Shown here piece after piece: positions 39,167 through 47,146 of a stretch of DNA of 64,000 nucleotides. Source of the stretch: JAHFDS01 sp964593795. Its GTDB lineage: Bacteria; Myxococcota_A; Polyangia; JAHFDS01. Both the position numbers and the translations under genes were made by a program. Below the pieces are notes generated by a model. That model worked only from the letters and a program-made list of their open reading frames with translations. It was not told the origin of the DNA and ran no database searches. The stretch spans positions 1-64,000 of the forward strand of contig CAZQJC010000048.1 of assembly GCA_964593795.1 (NCBI GenBank), written 5' to 3'. Each line of letters opens with the position of its first letter. The first letter of the stretch is position 1.

Positions 39167-40842
39167 GCAAAAACGCACGCGCACCGTCGTGCTGGCTCGA
39201 CAACGTTCCGCCGCCGTCTGACGCCGACTGCGATCGCGATCAGGTTGCCGAGCCGGCGGAGCGTCGGGTCAAGGGCGGCAAAGCGGCGCGGGCCAAGAAG
39301 GCCGAGGGCGGCGAGAAGCAGGCGCGCCAGATCATCAAGCTCGTTCTCGATCAGGGCGTGAAGCCCATCCGCCACCGGGGCGACCCGTTTCTACAGGTCG
39401 CGCGCTGTTCGGGGTTCGACGTCTTCGACATTCCAAGCGCGGCCCTCAACGAGTGGATCACAGTCTTGTCCGTCGACAAGCTCGACGTCGCCCCATCCGC
39501 TCAGGTCCTGACCGAGGTGTCGGGCTACCTGCGGGCCTTGGCGATGCACCCGGATCGGGGCAGCGAGTCGCCAGTCTTCCTTCGCGTCGGCCACAACGAC
39601 GACGCCAACTACCTCGATCTCACCAACGACCAACGCGAGCTCGTGCGCGTCACGCCGGACGGCTGGGAGGTCGTCACCGACGGTCCCCTCTTCCGCCGCA
39701 GCAGGTACATGGGCGCGCTGCCCACGCCGGTGCGCGGCGGGACACTCGACGAGCTCAAGTCGTTGATCAACGTGCTCGAGCCGGACTGGCCGCTGGCAGT
39801 GGCTTGGCTCATCGCCTCGCTGTGGCCGGAGGGGCCCTACCCGATCCTTCTGCTCGAAGGCGAGCAGGGCAGCGCGAAGTCGACGACGTTGAGGGTCCTG
39901 CGTTCGACGATCGATCCGCGCAAGGTGGCTCTGCGCGCGCTACCACAGGACGAGCGGACGCTCGGCATCGCGTGCCACAACACGCACGTCATCGCGCCCG
40001 ACAACGTGAGCCGACTCGAGGACTGGCTGTCCGACGCATTCTGCCGCGTCGCCACTGGGGCCGGCATCGAGGGGCGCGCGCTCTATACCAACCACGACGA
40101 GGTCGTGATCGAGGCCTGCAACCCGATCGCGCTCAACGGCATCGGTGACCTGGGGGCTCGGCCCGACTTCTTGGACCGCACCGTCACGCTCCGCATGCCC
40201 GTGATCCCGAAGGCAAGGCGCCGTACCGAGAGAGTGCAGCGGGCCCTCGAAGCCGCATCTCGGGGCCGCATTCTTGGCGCGCTCCTCGACGTCTACGCGA
40301 GGACGATGCAGGAGCTCCCAAGCGTTCGGCTCGTCGAGGCGCCACGCATGGCCGACTTCGCACACCTGGGTGTGGCGGTCGCGCGAGCGCTCGGCATGCC
40401 CGACACCGCGTTCCTCTCGGCGTACGAGCGCGTGATCGCCGATGCGGTCGAGACAGCCCTCGATGGCAGCCCCATCGCCCAAGCCGTGATCTCGATGGCC
40501 GACGAGGGGGAGTGGAGCTTGACGCCGACCGAGCTCCTCGAGGCCATCGCCAAGCGCGTAGGCGAGACATCCAAGCGAGAGCTTCCCCGCGGAGCTGCTG
40601 CGCTCGGAAAAATGCTCAAGCGGCTCGCGCCGGCCCTACGTCGCGCCGGCGTGGACGTCGCAACCGACCGCACGAAGGCTCGCCGCACCACCGCCATTCG
40701 GCGCTGCAAGCCGGGCGGTGACGGCACCGATGACGGCACCTCAGGCGTGTCGTCGTCACCCGATACCTCCTGTGAATTCAGGGCGATGCCGGCGGTGACG
40801 GGAGTGACGGCAAGTTCTGAGCGCTCGGGGTCGGTGACGTGA
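39163..40842 (+). CDS. Phage/ICE-type ATPase, likely replicative helicase
   Basis: 559 residues. The central ATPase has Walker A GEQGSAKST (233-241) in the context ILLLEGEQGSAKSTTLRVLR. LRALPQDERTLGIACHNTHV follows, then the sensor-like NPIALNGIGDLGARPDFLDR. This block is shared by helicase-like ATPases of mobile elements. No primase motif was found. The C-terminal about 60 residues are low-complexity and are encoded by a GTGACGG iteron cluster. It overlaps the excisionase gene. Replication of the excised circle is the likely role. Confidence 0.75.
   Translation: MSKNARAPSCWLDNVPPPSDADCDRDQVAEPAERRVKGGKAARAKKAEGGEKQARQIIKLVLDQGVKPIRHRGDPFLQVARCSGFDVFDIPSAALNEWITVLSVDKLDVAPSAQVLTEVSGYLRALAMHPDRGSESPVFLRVGHNDDANYLDLTNDQRELVRVTPDGWEVVTDGPLFRRSRYMGALPTPVRGGTLDELKSLINVLEPDWPLAVAWLIASLWPEGPYPILLLEGEQGSAKSTTLRVLRSTIDPRKVALRALPQDERTLGIACHNTHVIAPDNVSRLEDWLSDAFCRVATGAGIEGRALYTNHDEVVIEACNPIALNGIGDLGARPDFLDRTVTLRMPVIPKARRRTERVQRALEAASRGRILGALLDVYARTMQELPSVRLVEAPRMADFAHLGVAVARALGMPDTAFLSAYERVIADAVETALDGSPIAQAVISMADEGEWSLTPTELLEAIAKRVGETSKRELPRGAAALGKMLKRLAPALRRAGVDVATDRTKARRTTAIRRCKPGGDGTDDGTSGVSSSPDTSCEFRAMPAVTGVTASSERSGSVT
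40717..40839. repeat. Right cluster of GTGACGG iterons inside the helicase 3' end
   Basis: Two tandem 12-mers (GRTGACGGCACC, 40717-40728 and 40729-40740) are followed by CGTCACC at 40754, GGTGACG at 40794, AGTGACGG at 40803 and GGTGACG at 40833. It mirrors the left-end cluster at 12874-13079. On the excised circle both clusters would lie within about 2 kb, on either side of xis-int. Confidence 0.65.
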
Positions 40843-41066
40843 GCGCCCCCCTGTTCCTGACCCTGGAAGAGGTCGCCGAGCGCTGGCGGTGCAGCAAGAA
40901 GACCGTTGCCCGCATCATCGACCGCGGAGAGCTCCGGGCCTGCCGGTTCGGCCGGATGTGCGTGCGCGTCCGCCTAGACGACCTCGAGCGATACGAGGCA
41001 CGCTTGGCGGGTGCAGAGTCGCGCGTCCCCAACAAGGAGGACCCGTATGGGGGTCGCCAGGGATAA
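40839..41066 (+). CDS. xis: Excisionase (HTH_17 type)
   Basis: 75 residues from GTG 40839, overlapping the helicase stop. FLTLEEVAERWRCSKKTVAR then IDRGELRACRFGRMCVRVRL: a typical winged HTH of directionality factors. It overlaps the integrase start by 20 bases, forming a coupled xis-int pair. Confidence 0.85.
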   Translation: MSAPLFLTLEEVAERWRCSKKTVARIIDRGELRACRFGRMCVRVRLDDLERYEARLAGAESRVPNKEDPYGGRQG

Positions 41067-42228
41067 GCGCAACGGGAAGTGGCGGTTTCGCCGGAAGGTT
41101 CGCCGTGCAGACGGCACCGTCGGGCGACTGTCCGGCACGCCCGTGGTGAACACGAAGCAGGCTGCGTTGATGCTCGAGCAGGAGGAGGTCGCCAGGTTCC
41201 TCACTGCCGCGCCAGCGCCGCCCCCGAAGAGAGAGGTGGAGACACTCAAAGACTGGTTTCACGGCCGCTTCTGGGACGAGCACGTGCTCGTCGAGAACGG
41301 CCCCGGTGAGCAGGAGCAGAAGCGGTCGATCTACCGGAACCATCTCGGCCCGCGGTTCGGGCACATGCGCATCGACGAGATCGACACGGCGCAGGTGCTC
41401 GCCTTCCGGGCCGACCTGCTCAAGCTCCGCAAGAAGAACGGCAAGGCGCACTCGAGGAAGACGCACAACAACATCCTCGGGACGCTCTCCACGGCGCTCC
41501 GCTACGCCGTCGAGGTCGAGGTGCTAGACCGGGCGCCTCGAGCGGGCATCGTGAAGGTGGAGGCATCCCCGATCGAGTGGTGCGAGCTGCAGGAGTACGC
41601 GCGGCTGCTCGCCGCTGCTCGGGAGTACGGGGGCGACTGGTACGCGGCGGCGTGCCTGGCGGGCGAGGCGGGGCTACGCATCGGAGAGGTCCGCGCGCTC
41701 GACTGGCAGCGCGACGTGGACATGACGAGCGGCACCATCACGGTCAACAAGCAGATCAGGCACGGGGAGCTCGGGCCGCCGAAAGGCCGCGAGCGGCGCA
41801 CCGTCCCCATGACGAGCTACCTCAAGGAGGCGCTCCGCTCGCTCAGTACGCTTCGACGCGGGTTCGTGGTGCGGAACCAGGACGGCACCGGTAAGACGGA
41901 CTCGCAGACTCAGCACGCGATGGAGGACATCGCCGAGCGTGCCGGCGTGAAGATCAGGGGTTGGCACGTGCTCCGGCACAGCTTCGCCACGCACGCGGCG
42001 ATGTTCGGCATCAACCCCTGGAAGCTGCAGGCCTGGCTCGGGCACAAGTCGATGGACATGACCCAGAGGTACGTCCACGTCGCCGAGGCACACGCGCGCG
42101 AGCAGCCGGCCGAGGTGCTCGCAGCAGGTCAGGGAGAAGCCGACCCAGACCGGCGCGTGCTGCGGATGCTCGCTGCGCGTGCCAACGTGGTGCCAACAGG
42201 GGCTCGGGAGGCGGCCAGCGGAGAGTGA
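41047..42228 (+). CDS. int: Tyrosine-type site-specific integrase
   Basis: 393 residues from ATG 41047 with a perfect SD (AAGGAGG). N-terminal arm-binding domain (KWRFRRKVRRADG), core-binding SAM-like domain (about 65-160), catalytic domain with R211 (AGLRIGEVRALDW), H307-x-x-R310 (HVLRHSFATH), H333 and the nucleophile Y342 (MTQRYVHV). All catalytic residues are present. It ends 12 bases before the right attachment repeat, the usual layout for integration into tRNA-like sites. Confidence 0.95.
   Translation: MGVARDKRNGKWRFRRKVRRADGTVGRLSGTPVVNTKQAALMLEQEEVARFLTAAPAPPPKREVETLKDWFHGRFWDEHVLVENGPGEQEQKRSIYRNHLGPRFGHMRIDEIDTAQVLAFRADLLKLRKKNGKAHSRKTHNNILGTLSTALRYAVEVEVLDRAPRAGIVKVEASPIEWCELQEYARLLAAAREYGGDWYAAACLAGEAGLRIGEVRALDWQRDVDMTSGTITVNKQIRHGELGPPKGRERRTVPMTSYLKEALRSLSTLRRGFVVRNQDGTGKTDSQTQHAMEDIAERAGVKIRGWHVLRHSFATHAAMFGINPWKLQAWLGHKSMDMTQRYVHVAEAHAREQPAEVLAAGQGEADPDRRVLRMLAARANVVPTGAREAASGE
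42179..42197. repeat. Inner right paired motif (arm-type site candidate)
   Basis: Two GTGCCAAC units 11 bp apart, inside the 3' end of int and 44 bp from the right attachment repeat. Matches the left inner pair at 12826-12844 in unit and period. Confidence 0.6.
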
Positions 42229-42240
42229 TTCCGACCGGTT

Positions 42241-42270
42241 AGCAGTACGCGCTACAGGAGTCGAACCTGT
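42241..42270. repeat. Right attachment repeat (attR)
   Basis: Second copy of the 30-bp direct repeat, with the same T-arm-like ACAGGTTCGACTCCTGT on the minus strand. On its right the minus strand continues into further hairpins that resemble anticodon and D arms (about 42271-42320). The acceptor stem does not pair and loop sizes are irregular, so I do not call an intact tRNA gene. Confidence 0.85.
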
Positions 42271-42405
42271 GACCTTTGGCTCCGGAGGGCATCCGGGCGC
42301 CTTTGCCGGGGCTGCGCAGACGTCGCAAGCACTGGCCATCGCTCGCGATTCCCGAATTGCCCCTTTGCCCCGAATTGCCAGCATTGGCCCCGTTTCAGCG
42401 CCCTC

Positions 42406-42429
42406 TGCTGGCAAATTGCTGGCAAGCGG
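42406..42429. repeat. Outer right paired motif (possible arm-type site of a second element)
   Basis: Exact copy of 12572-12595: two TGCTGGCAA units 11 bp apart, 136 bp outside the right attachment repeat and next to an orphan Xis-like gene. A single TTGCCAGCA also lies at 42375-42383. Confidence 0.65.
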
Positions 42430-42433
42430 AGCC

Positions 42434-42625
42434 GTGCTCGCGGTGGTCGGCGGGACGAGCCTGCTCACCGTGCGCGAGGTGGCCGAGCGCCTCTGCGTGT
42501 GCACCGCCAGCGTGTACCGCCTCTGCGCGCGGGGCGAGCTCGCGCACCACCGCATCGGCAGCGCCATCCGCGTCGCACCGGTGGACCTGGCGCGCCTGCT
42601 GGCGGAGCCACGGAGACGCCGTTAG
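42434..42625 (+). CDS. Orphan excisionase-like HTH protein
   Basis: 63 residues from GTG 42434. SLLTVREVAERLCVCTASVY then RLCARGELAHHRIGSAIRVA is a typical HTH_17/Xis domain. It lies outside the attachment repeats with no integrase next to it, so it is probably left over from a second, related element. Confidence 0.7.
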   Translation: MLAVVGGTSLLTVREVAERLCVCTASVYRLCARGELAHHRIGSAIRVAPVDLARLLAEPRRRR

Positions 42626-42645
42626 GACCCGTTAGGACACGCTGG

Positions 42646-43323
42646 CTACTCGTCTGCGGCTGGCGGCGTGATCGGGATCGAGGCCAGCACCAGCAGCTCC
42701 CGTCTCACGTCGGCGGGAAGGCCGGTGTCGGTCGCGAGCTGTTCGGCGAGGCATCGCTCCAGGAGGGTCTCCATCATCGAGACGTCTACCCTCCGGGAGC
42801 GCCAGACACGGTCCGCGTCCTCGAGCGCGGCCCAGTACGGCGCCTTGTCCCGCGCGACGAGCTCCATCATCGTCGTCGTGCCCGTGAGCACCTCGCCGAG
42901 GCAGGTGCAGAGGACCAGGTACGAAGCAGCGCGTGCGGTGCGGCCGTTGCCGTCCTCGAAGGGGTGGATCCAGTTCACGCGCCACATCGTGTAGGCCGCG
43001 AGGTACATCGGCGACCGATCTCCGACGTGCGCCTCCAGGTGGAGGCACAGCTCCTCGACCAGACGGTCGAGATCTCTGGGCAGGGGCGGGGCGTGCGCGG
43101 AACGATCGATCGCGCAGGGCTCGGTCCGGTACGCGCCGGGTGGAGACACCAGTCGATCGACGGCCAGCGCGTTGAGCTCGCAGATCACGGCCGGCGTGAG
43201 GAGCCTCGTCGAGGGAGAGGCGAGCGCCTGTCGGATCAGCTCGAGGGTCCGGTAGAACTGCCGCCAGCCGTTCTCGCGCTCTATCCGTGACCGGTCTTCA
43301 GCCGGGAGCTCAGCGACGGCCAC
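42646..43323 (-). CDS. fic: Fic domain protein (AMP-transferase toxin)
   Basis: 225 residues from GTG 43323, which lies inside the 3' end of the upstream antitoxin gene. Active-site motif HPFEDGNGRTAR (residues 120-131) is canonical HPFx(D/E)GNGRxxR. The N-terminal half has helices (RTLELIRQAL, TPAVICELNALAVDRL) but no inhibitory (S/T)xxxE(G/N) motif of its own was seen. Fic enzymes transfer AMP or similar groups to target proteins. Confidence 0.9.
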   Translation of the reverse strand: MAVAELPAEDRSRIERENGWRQFYRTLELIRQALASPSTRLLTPAVICELNALAVDRLVSPPGAYRTEPCAIDRSAHAPPLPRDLDRLVEELCLHLEAHVGDRSPMYLAAYTMWRVNWIHPFEDGNGRTARAASYLVLCTCLGEVLTGTTTMMELVARDKAPYWAALEDADRVWRSRRVDVSMMETLLERCLAEQLATDTGLPADVRRELLVLASIPITPPAADE

Positions 43324-43495
43324 GCCTGGCGAGCTCCTCGCCGGTCGCGGCGACGCTCTCCTTGGTGATCGTCGGATTCTCGATGTGCAGGTTGCCGTAG
43401 ACGAAGCTCGTGCCCTGGGCGAGCTCTTCCTCCGGCGTCAGCTCTCTGAGCCTTCGAGGTCTCGCTGCCGGGACCGGCACGACCGCACCCTTCAT
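43310..43495 (-). CDS. Small antitoxin upstream of fic
   Basis: 61 residues from ATG 43495. Contains GTSFVYGNLHIENPTITKES, a pattern seen in small proteins encoded directly before fic genes. The exact inhibitory Ser/Thr-xxx-Glu-Gly/Asn motif is not clear; TITKES is a near match. It overlaps the fic start by 14 bases, supporting co-translation and an inhibitory role. Confidence 0.6.
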   Translation of the reverse strand: MKGAVVPVPAARPRRLRELTPEEELAQGTSFVYGNLHIENPTITKESVAATGEELARRGRR

Positions 43496-43585
43496 GCTTC
43501 CAGCCTGCCGCGAACGCGGGCCACAGGCAAGCCCGGCCCGATTGATGCCGTTCGAGGGGACGATCAAGCACTGCTACCCTTGGGC

Positions 43586-43849
43586 ATGGCCAGCAGCGCC
43601 CACGCCATGCCCGCTCCCGGCGTCGAGCCGGCGGAGCACGTGCGTCGACTCGCCGAGGCGGGTCGGGTGCTCGAGGCGCGCCGCTACCTCGAGACGGTGG
43701 GCGACGAGGTCCAGGGCATCGCTCTCTGGCGCCACCTCCTCGCGCCACCGACCGTGACCGCCCTGGACACCACGTCGGACACGGCGGACGAGATGGGGCA
43801 GAGCTCGGCCTGGCTCCGCGAGCACGCGAGCGAGCATCGTGGCGAGTAG
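43586..43849 (+). CDS. Hypothetical small protein
   Basis: 87 residues from ATG 43586. Helical (AEHVRRLAEAGRVLEARRYL), acidic C terminus. No family recognised, and it lies in a region of gene decay; may be a remnant. Confidence 0.4.
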   Translation: MASSAHAMPAPGVEPAEHVRRLAEAGRVLEARRYLETVGDEVQGIALWRHLLAPPTVTALDTTSDTADEMGQSSAWLREHASEHRGE

Positions 43850-43956
43850 GTCGCGCTCCGCGGCAGCACGCTCGTGGGCCACGACGTCGACCTGGTCGCG
43901 CTGCACGACCGGCTGCCCGTCGATCCGTCGATCACGTTCGCCAAGATTCCGCGGCC

Positions 43957-44513
43957 GTGAGGAAGGGCGGGTCGAGCAGCTCGGCCTCGTACTCGGGCTC
44001 GAGCGGGAGCGCGTACGGCGACGCCGAGGTCGAGGCCTTCGCACCGTACTACTACCAGGCCGCGACGCAGCTCGGCGCCCCTGGCTTCACCGAGCCGCAC
44101 CTGCTCGACGTGCTGCGCCACGCGGCCGAGTACGGCCTGCTGCCCTACTGCCCGACCGGCGTGGCCGTGCCCGCGTTCGACACGGCGGCGATGCCCGACG
44201 TGGCGGCTGGCTGGCCGGCAGCGGCGAGCGGTTCCTCTTCGTCTACGGCGAGAACGATCCGTGGAGCGCCGGCGCGTTTACGCTGCCCGACGCCGCGCGC
44301 GACAACCATACGCGCGTGGTGCCGGTCGGCAACCACGGCTCCGGCATCCTCGATCTGCCCGAGCCCGCGCGCACCGAGGCCCTGGCCGCCATCTCCCGCT
44401 GGTCGGGCGTGACCGCGATGCCCGCCGCGGTCACCCTGCCGCACCGCGCGATCGTCGAGCTCCGCCGCCGTCCCGGCCCCCAGCCGCACGTCGCGCCTGA
44501 GCGGACGCGGTAG
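43957..44513 (+). pseudogene. Frameshifted remnant of an S37-type peptidase
   Basis: Two frames each carry parts of an S37-like (prolyl tripeptidyl aminopeptidase) C-terminal half. The first has EAFAPYYYQAATQLGAPGF and the LLDVLRHAAEYGL block (about 44020-44215). The second has SGERFLFVYGENDPWSAGAF and VVPVGNHGSGI (about 44218-44450). The change of frame is near 44218. The catalytic Ser half is missing altogether. It is a decayed gene. Confidence 0.7.
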
Positions 44514-44615
44514 GCGCGGCCCGAGGCGGCATCCGGTCTGGCAAGGGCGGCTCGGCGCGTGTCGAGCACCAGCCGCTGCTTCCAGCCGTGAGCCGCCGAC
44601 TTGCCGGGCGAGCGC

Positions 44616-46934
44616 TCACATCGGGTAGGCGGCGTCGATGCGGTTGACCGAGTCGATGAGCACGCAGGGCTTCTTCGAGCGGAGCGCGCTGATGTGGTTC
44701 GCCCCGAGGTGGGCCTGGCTCCAGAAGTACATGGCGCCGTCCTTCTTCTTGTGCGTGCACGTCTTCGCAGCGGCGCCCTGATAGAAGACGGTCTGCGCGT
44801 TCGGGTGGAGCGCGCTGTCGGCGGTGACGCACAGGTCGTTCGACTGGAAGCTGGCGGTCGGGGTCAACTGCACGTCCGCGTGGAAGAGCTCGTAGACGGT
44901 GTCGGCGGGGGGGGTCTCACCATCGTAGATCCAGGGGCTGTAGCTGACGTCCTTGACCTTCGCCAGCAGCTCGTAGCCCGTGCTGCTGCCTCCCATCTGG
45001 GAGGCAGCCCACCCCGAGAAGCCGGTGCCAGCGTAGAAGTCCTCCTCCTCCTCGGAGGAGATGCAGGAGTAGAGGCCGAACGTACGCGAGACGTGGCATG
45101 CGTAGCCGTCGTAGTCCGCGTCGAACCCGACCGCCCAGAACGGGACGTCGAGGATCAGACACGCCTGCGTCGCCACCGCGGCGGACGTCGGATAGAGGTC
45201 GGGGAAGCCTGGCGCACGTGGCCCGCTGCCGCTTCCCCACAACCACCCGAGGCTGCTCAGGATGCTGTCGCGACCGGCGAATTCGTAGAACGCGTTGACG
45301 GCGTCCCAGCCTGCGCTGCCGACGCGGAACGAGATCCGGTCCTCCTTGAACACCGACCCCATCCCGGTTGCGGCCTGGGCGCGGAGACCCTTGTAGGGCT
45401 CGATCGCCGCGGCCATCACCGAGCCCTTGTGCGGCGTCGCCAGCGTCGTGAAGCTGATGACTCGCATCTTTGGGAAGACCGTACCTTCGCGGTCCGGGTA
45501 GTCGATGACGAGCCAGTTCCCCAGGTTGATCCCGCCCATCGAGTGGCCGACGAGGTGCAAATCCGCCGTCCCGTACGACCTGGCGAGCGCGGGCAACTGG
45601 CTGCTGAGCTTGGCGCGGTTGGCGGTCACCGAGTCGTTGTACGCGCCCGCGTTGTTGCACGTCCCCGTGCACGGCAGGTCGACCTCGGTGTTGACCGTGT
45701 AGCCAAGCGTGGGCAGGGTCGGGGCCCAGTATTGCCACGCGTTCGCATTGTTGTCGTTGATCCCGTGGACGAGCACGATGGGCGCTTGCGCCTTGAACTT
45801 GATCGAGACCCAGGCGAACCCGATCCACTGCTCCTTCGTCAGCGTGTTGCTGGTGGAGTAGAGCTCGAAGAGGTTGCTCTGGCTGGTGCTACGCTGGGCC
45901 GGGAACAGGAGCAACGAGGTCGGGATCTCCATCGTCACGGTGCTCCAGCCGCAGCCCGCGCCCGGTACGCTGCCCGCCGCCCGACCGTTGACGCGTAGCC
46001 CGAGCGACAGGCCCGCCGTGTTGTAGAGTCGGATGTACACCGTGGTCGTCGCAGACAGCGTGCCTGCATTGACGAGATCCTGCGGTGCTCCGCCGCCGTC
46101 CAGGTAGCGGTCGTTGCGGATGGTGCGCGTGACCGATATCGGGCACGCGGCGCCTGCAGGCATCGTCCACGCCGTTGCCTCGACGCTGTTGAGCTTCTTC
46201 TCGGTCGGCTGGTACTGCGTGACGTCGGGCGGGTCCCCGGCGAAGCCCGGGATGCTGTCACAGCTGCACGACACGAGCGGGTGGCCGTCGCAGCTCACGG
46301 TCCCGCTCGGGGACGAGCAAGAGCCCGAGGAGGAGCCGCCGGTTCCGGCCGACCCACAGGCGGGTGTGCTGGGCTTGGTGGATCCGGCCGAAGTGCCCAT
46401 GCCCGTGCGTGCGCGGCCGCCGCACACCTTCGGCATCGCGGTGCAGTAGCCAGCGCTGCAGGTCTCCTCGCAGCCACACTGGGAGTCGCCGGTACAGGAG
46501 ACCGGCTGGCAGCTCCCGGCAGAGCCCGCGCTGCCCGCAGAGCCCGCGCTGCCCGCAGACCCCGCGCTGCCCGCAGACCCCGCAGACCCCGCAGACCCCG
46601 CAGACCCCGCGCTGCCAGCAGACCCCGGACAGGGGCAAACGGCCGGAGTGCCGTTGCTGGTTCCGCTGCAGGGCATGAGATCGTAACACATCGTGACGCC
46701 CACCCCGGCGTGGGCTGGATCCGCGCAGAACGAAGCCATGCTCGGGCAGCCAGCGCAGTTGCTCGCGCTCCCGACGTACACCCTTGGCCAACCCATCACG
46801 CCCTGATCGCTAGCGCACGTCAGCTCCACCTCGGCCATCGAGGCGGCGATCGGAGGTGAGGGCTCCTCGGGCGGCTGAGCACAGCCCGCGACGAGCATCC
46901 AGCCCAGGAGCGCGACTCGCAGCAAGGTGGTCAT
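44616..46934 (-). CDS. Secreted lipase-type lipoprotein with Gly-Ser-Ala repeats
   Basis: 772 residues from ATG 46934. Lipoprotein signal (LLRVALLGWMLVAGC). A Cys-rich N-terminal region contains about 12 tandem Gly-Ser-Ala triplets and EGF-like Cys spacings (CTGDSQCGCEETCSAGYC). The alpha/beta-hydrolase domain has PIVLVHGINDNN (oxyanion region) and the nucleophile elbow LVGHSMGGINLG, with the likely catalytic His in SQAHLGANH near the C terminus. It probably hydrolyses lipids or esters outside the cell. Confidence 0.85.
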   Translation of the reverse strand: MTTLLRVALLGWMLVAGCAQPPEEPSPPIAASMAEVELTCASDQGVMGWPRVYVGSASNCAGCPSMASFCADPAHAGVGVTMCYDLMPCSGTSNGTPAVCPCPGSAGSAGSAGSAGSAGSAGSAGSAGSAGSAGSAGSAGSCQPVSCTGDSQCGCEETCSAGYCTAMPKVCGGRARTGMGTSAGSTKPSTPACGSAGTGGSSSGSCSSPSGTVSCDGHPLVSCSCDSIPGFAGDPPDVTQYQPTEKKLNSVEATAWTMPAGAACPISVTRTIRNDRYLDGGGAPQDLVNAGTLSATTTVYIRLYNTAGLSLGLRVNGRAAGSVPGAGCGWSTVTMEIPTSLLLFPAQRSTSQSNLFELYSTSNTLTKEQWIGFAWVSIKFKAQAPIVLVHGINDNNANAWQYWAPTLPTLGYTVNTEVDLPCTGTCNNAGAYNDSVTANRAKLSSQLPALARSYGTADLHLVGHSMGGINLGNWLVIDYPDREGTVFPKMRVISFTTLATPHKGSVMAAAIEPYKGLRAQAATGMGSVFKEDRISFRVGSAGWDAVNAFYEFAGRDSILSSLGWLWGSGSGPRAPGFPDLYPTSAAVATQACLILDVPFWAVGFDADYDGYACHVSRTFGLYSCISSEEEEDFYAGTGFSGWAASQMGGSSTGYELLAKVKDVSYSPWIYDGETPPADTVYELFHADVQLTPTASFQSNDLCVTADSALHPNAQTVFYQGAAAKTCTHKKKDGAMYFWSQAHLGANHISALRSKKPCVLIDSVNRIDAAYPM
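46515..46625. repeat. Tandem repeat encoding Gly-Ser-Ala triplets in the lipase
   Basis: Repeats of GCCCGCAGA/CCCCGCAGA-type nonamers, interspersed with GCGCTG, encode the (Gly-Ser-Ala)n linker on the minus strand. The near-identical units make copy-number change likely. Confidence 0.85.
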
Positions 46935-47000
46935 GCATCGGGCAAATGCGAATGGCGCACCAGGACACCGCTGTCGTGATTCCGGCTCCTTGGAGCGAGG

Positions 47001-47019
47001 TTGTCCAGGGGATGGACAA
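47001..47019. promoter_or_regulatory. Inverted repeat in the lipase/kinase divergent region
   Basis: TTGTCCA-GGGGA-TGGACAA is a perfect 7-bp inverted repeat, 67 bases upstream of the lipase start. Two direct TGTCAA motifs (47022 and 47036) lie beside it. Candidate operator shared by the divergent lipase and kinase genes. Confidence 0.5.
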
Positions 47020-47130
47020 TCTGTCAATCAACACGTTGTCAAGGCGGCAGACAGCTCGAGAAGGAGCTCTCCGGCCCGCACCGCGACCCGTGCGCATTCT
47101 CCTACATCGGTCCGGGCCACTTGGACTTGC

Positions 47131-47136
47131 TACAAT
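47131..47136 (+). promoter_or_regulatory. Possible -10 box of the first kinase-ATPase gene
   Basis: TACAAT lies ten bases upstream of GTG 47147, which would give a leaderless or nearly leaderless transcript. No good -35 box is visible at 17-base spacing. Confidence 0.35.
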
Positions 47137-47146
47137 CGCGCGCGCG

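Larger units (their letters stand above)
12659..42270. mobile_element. Integrated phage-like/satellite element, about 29.6 kb
   Basis: The element is bounded by a 30-bp direct repeat and carries an excisionase and a tyrosine integrase at its right end. Phage genes include the terminase large subunit, an XkdF-like protease, SSB, a RuvC-like resolvase, a phage-type helicase and a large tail-fibre-like protein. No portal, major capsid, tail-tube, tape-measure or lysis-enzyme gene is recognisable. It also carries at least seven predicted lipoproteins, a TIGR04255/HicBA-like operon and tandem metalloproteases. Either it is a decayed prophage or a satellite that uses another phage's particles. Confidence 0.85.

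Noticed and set aside
42241..42330. Intact tRNA gene at the right attachment repeat
   Set aside because: A T-arm and D-like hairpin are seen, but the acceptor stem does not pair and the anticodon arm is irregular.
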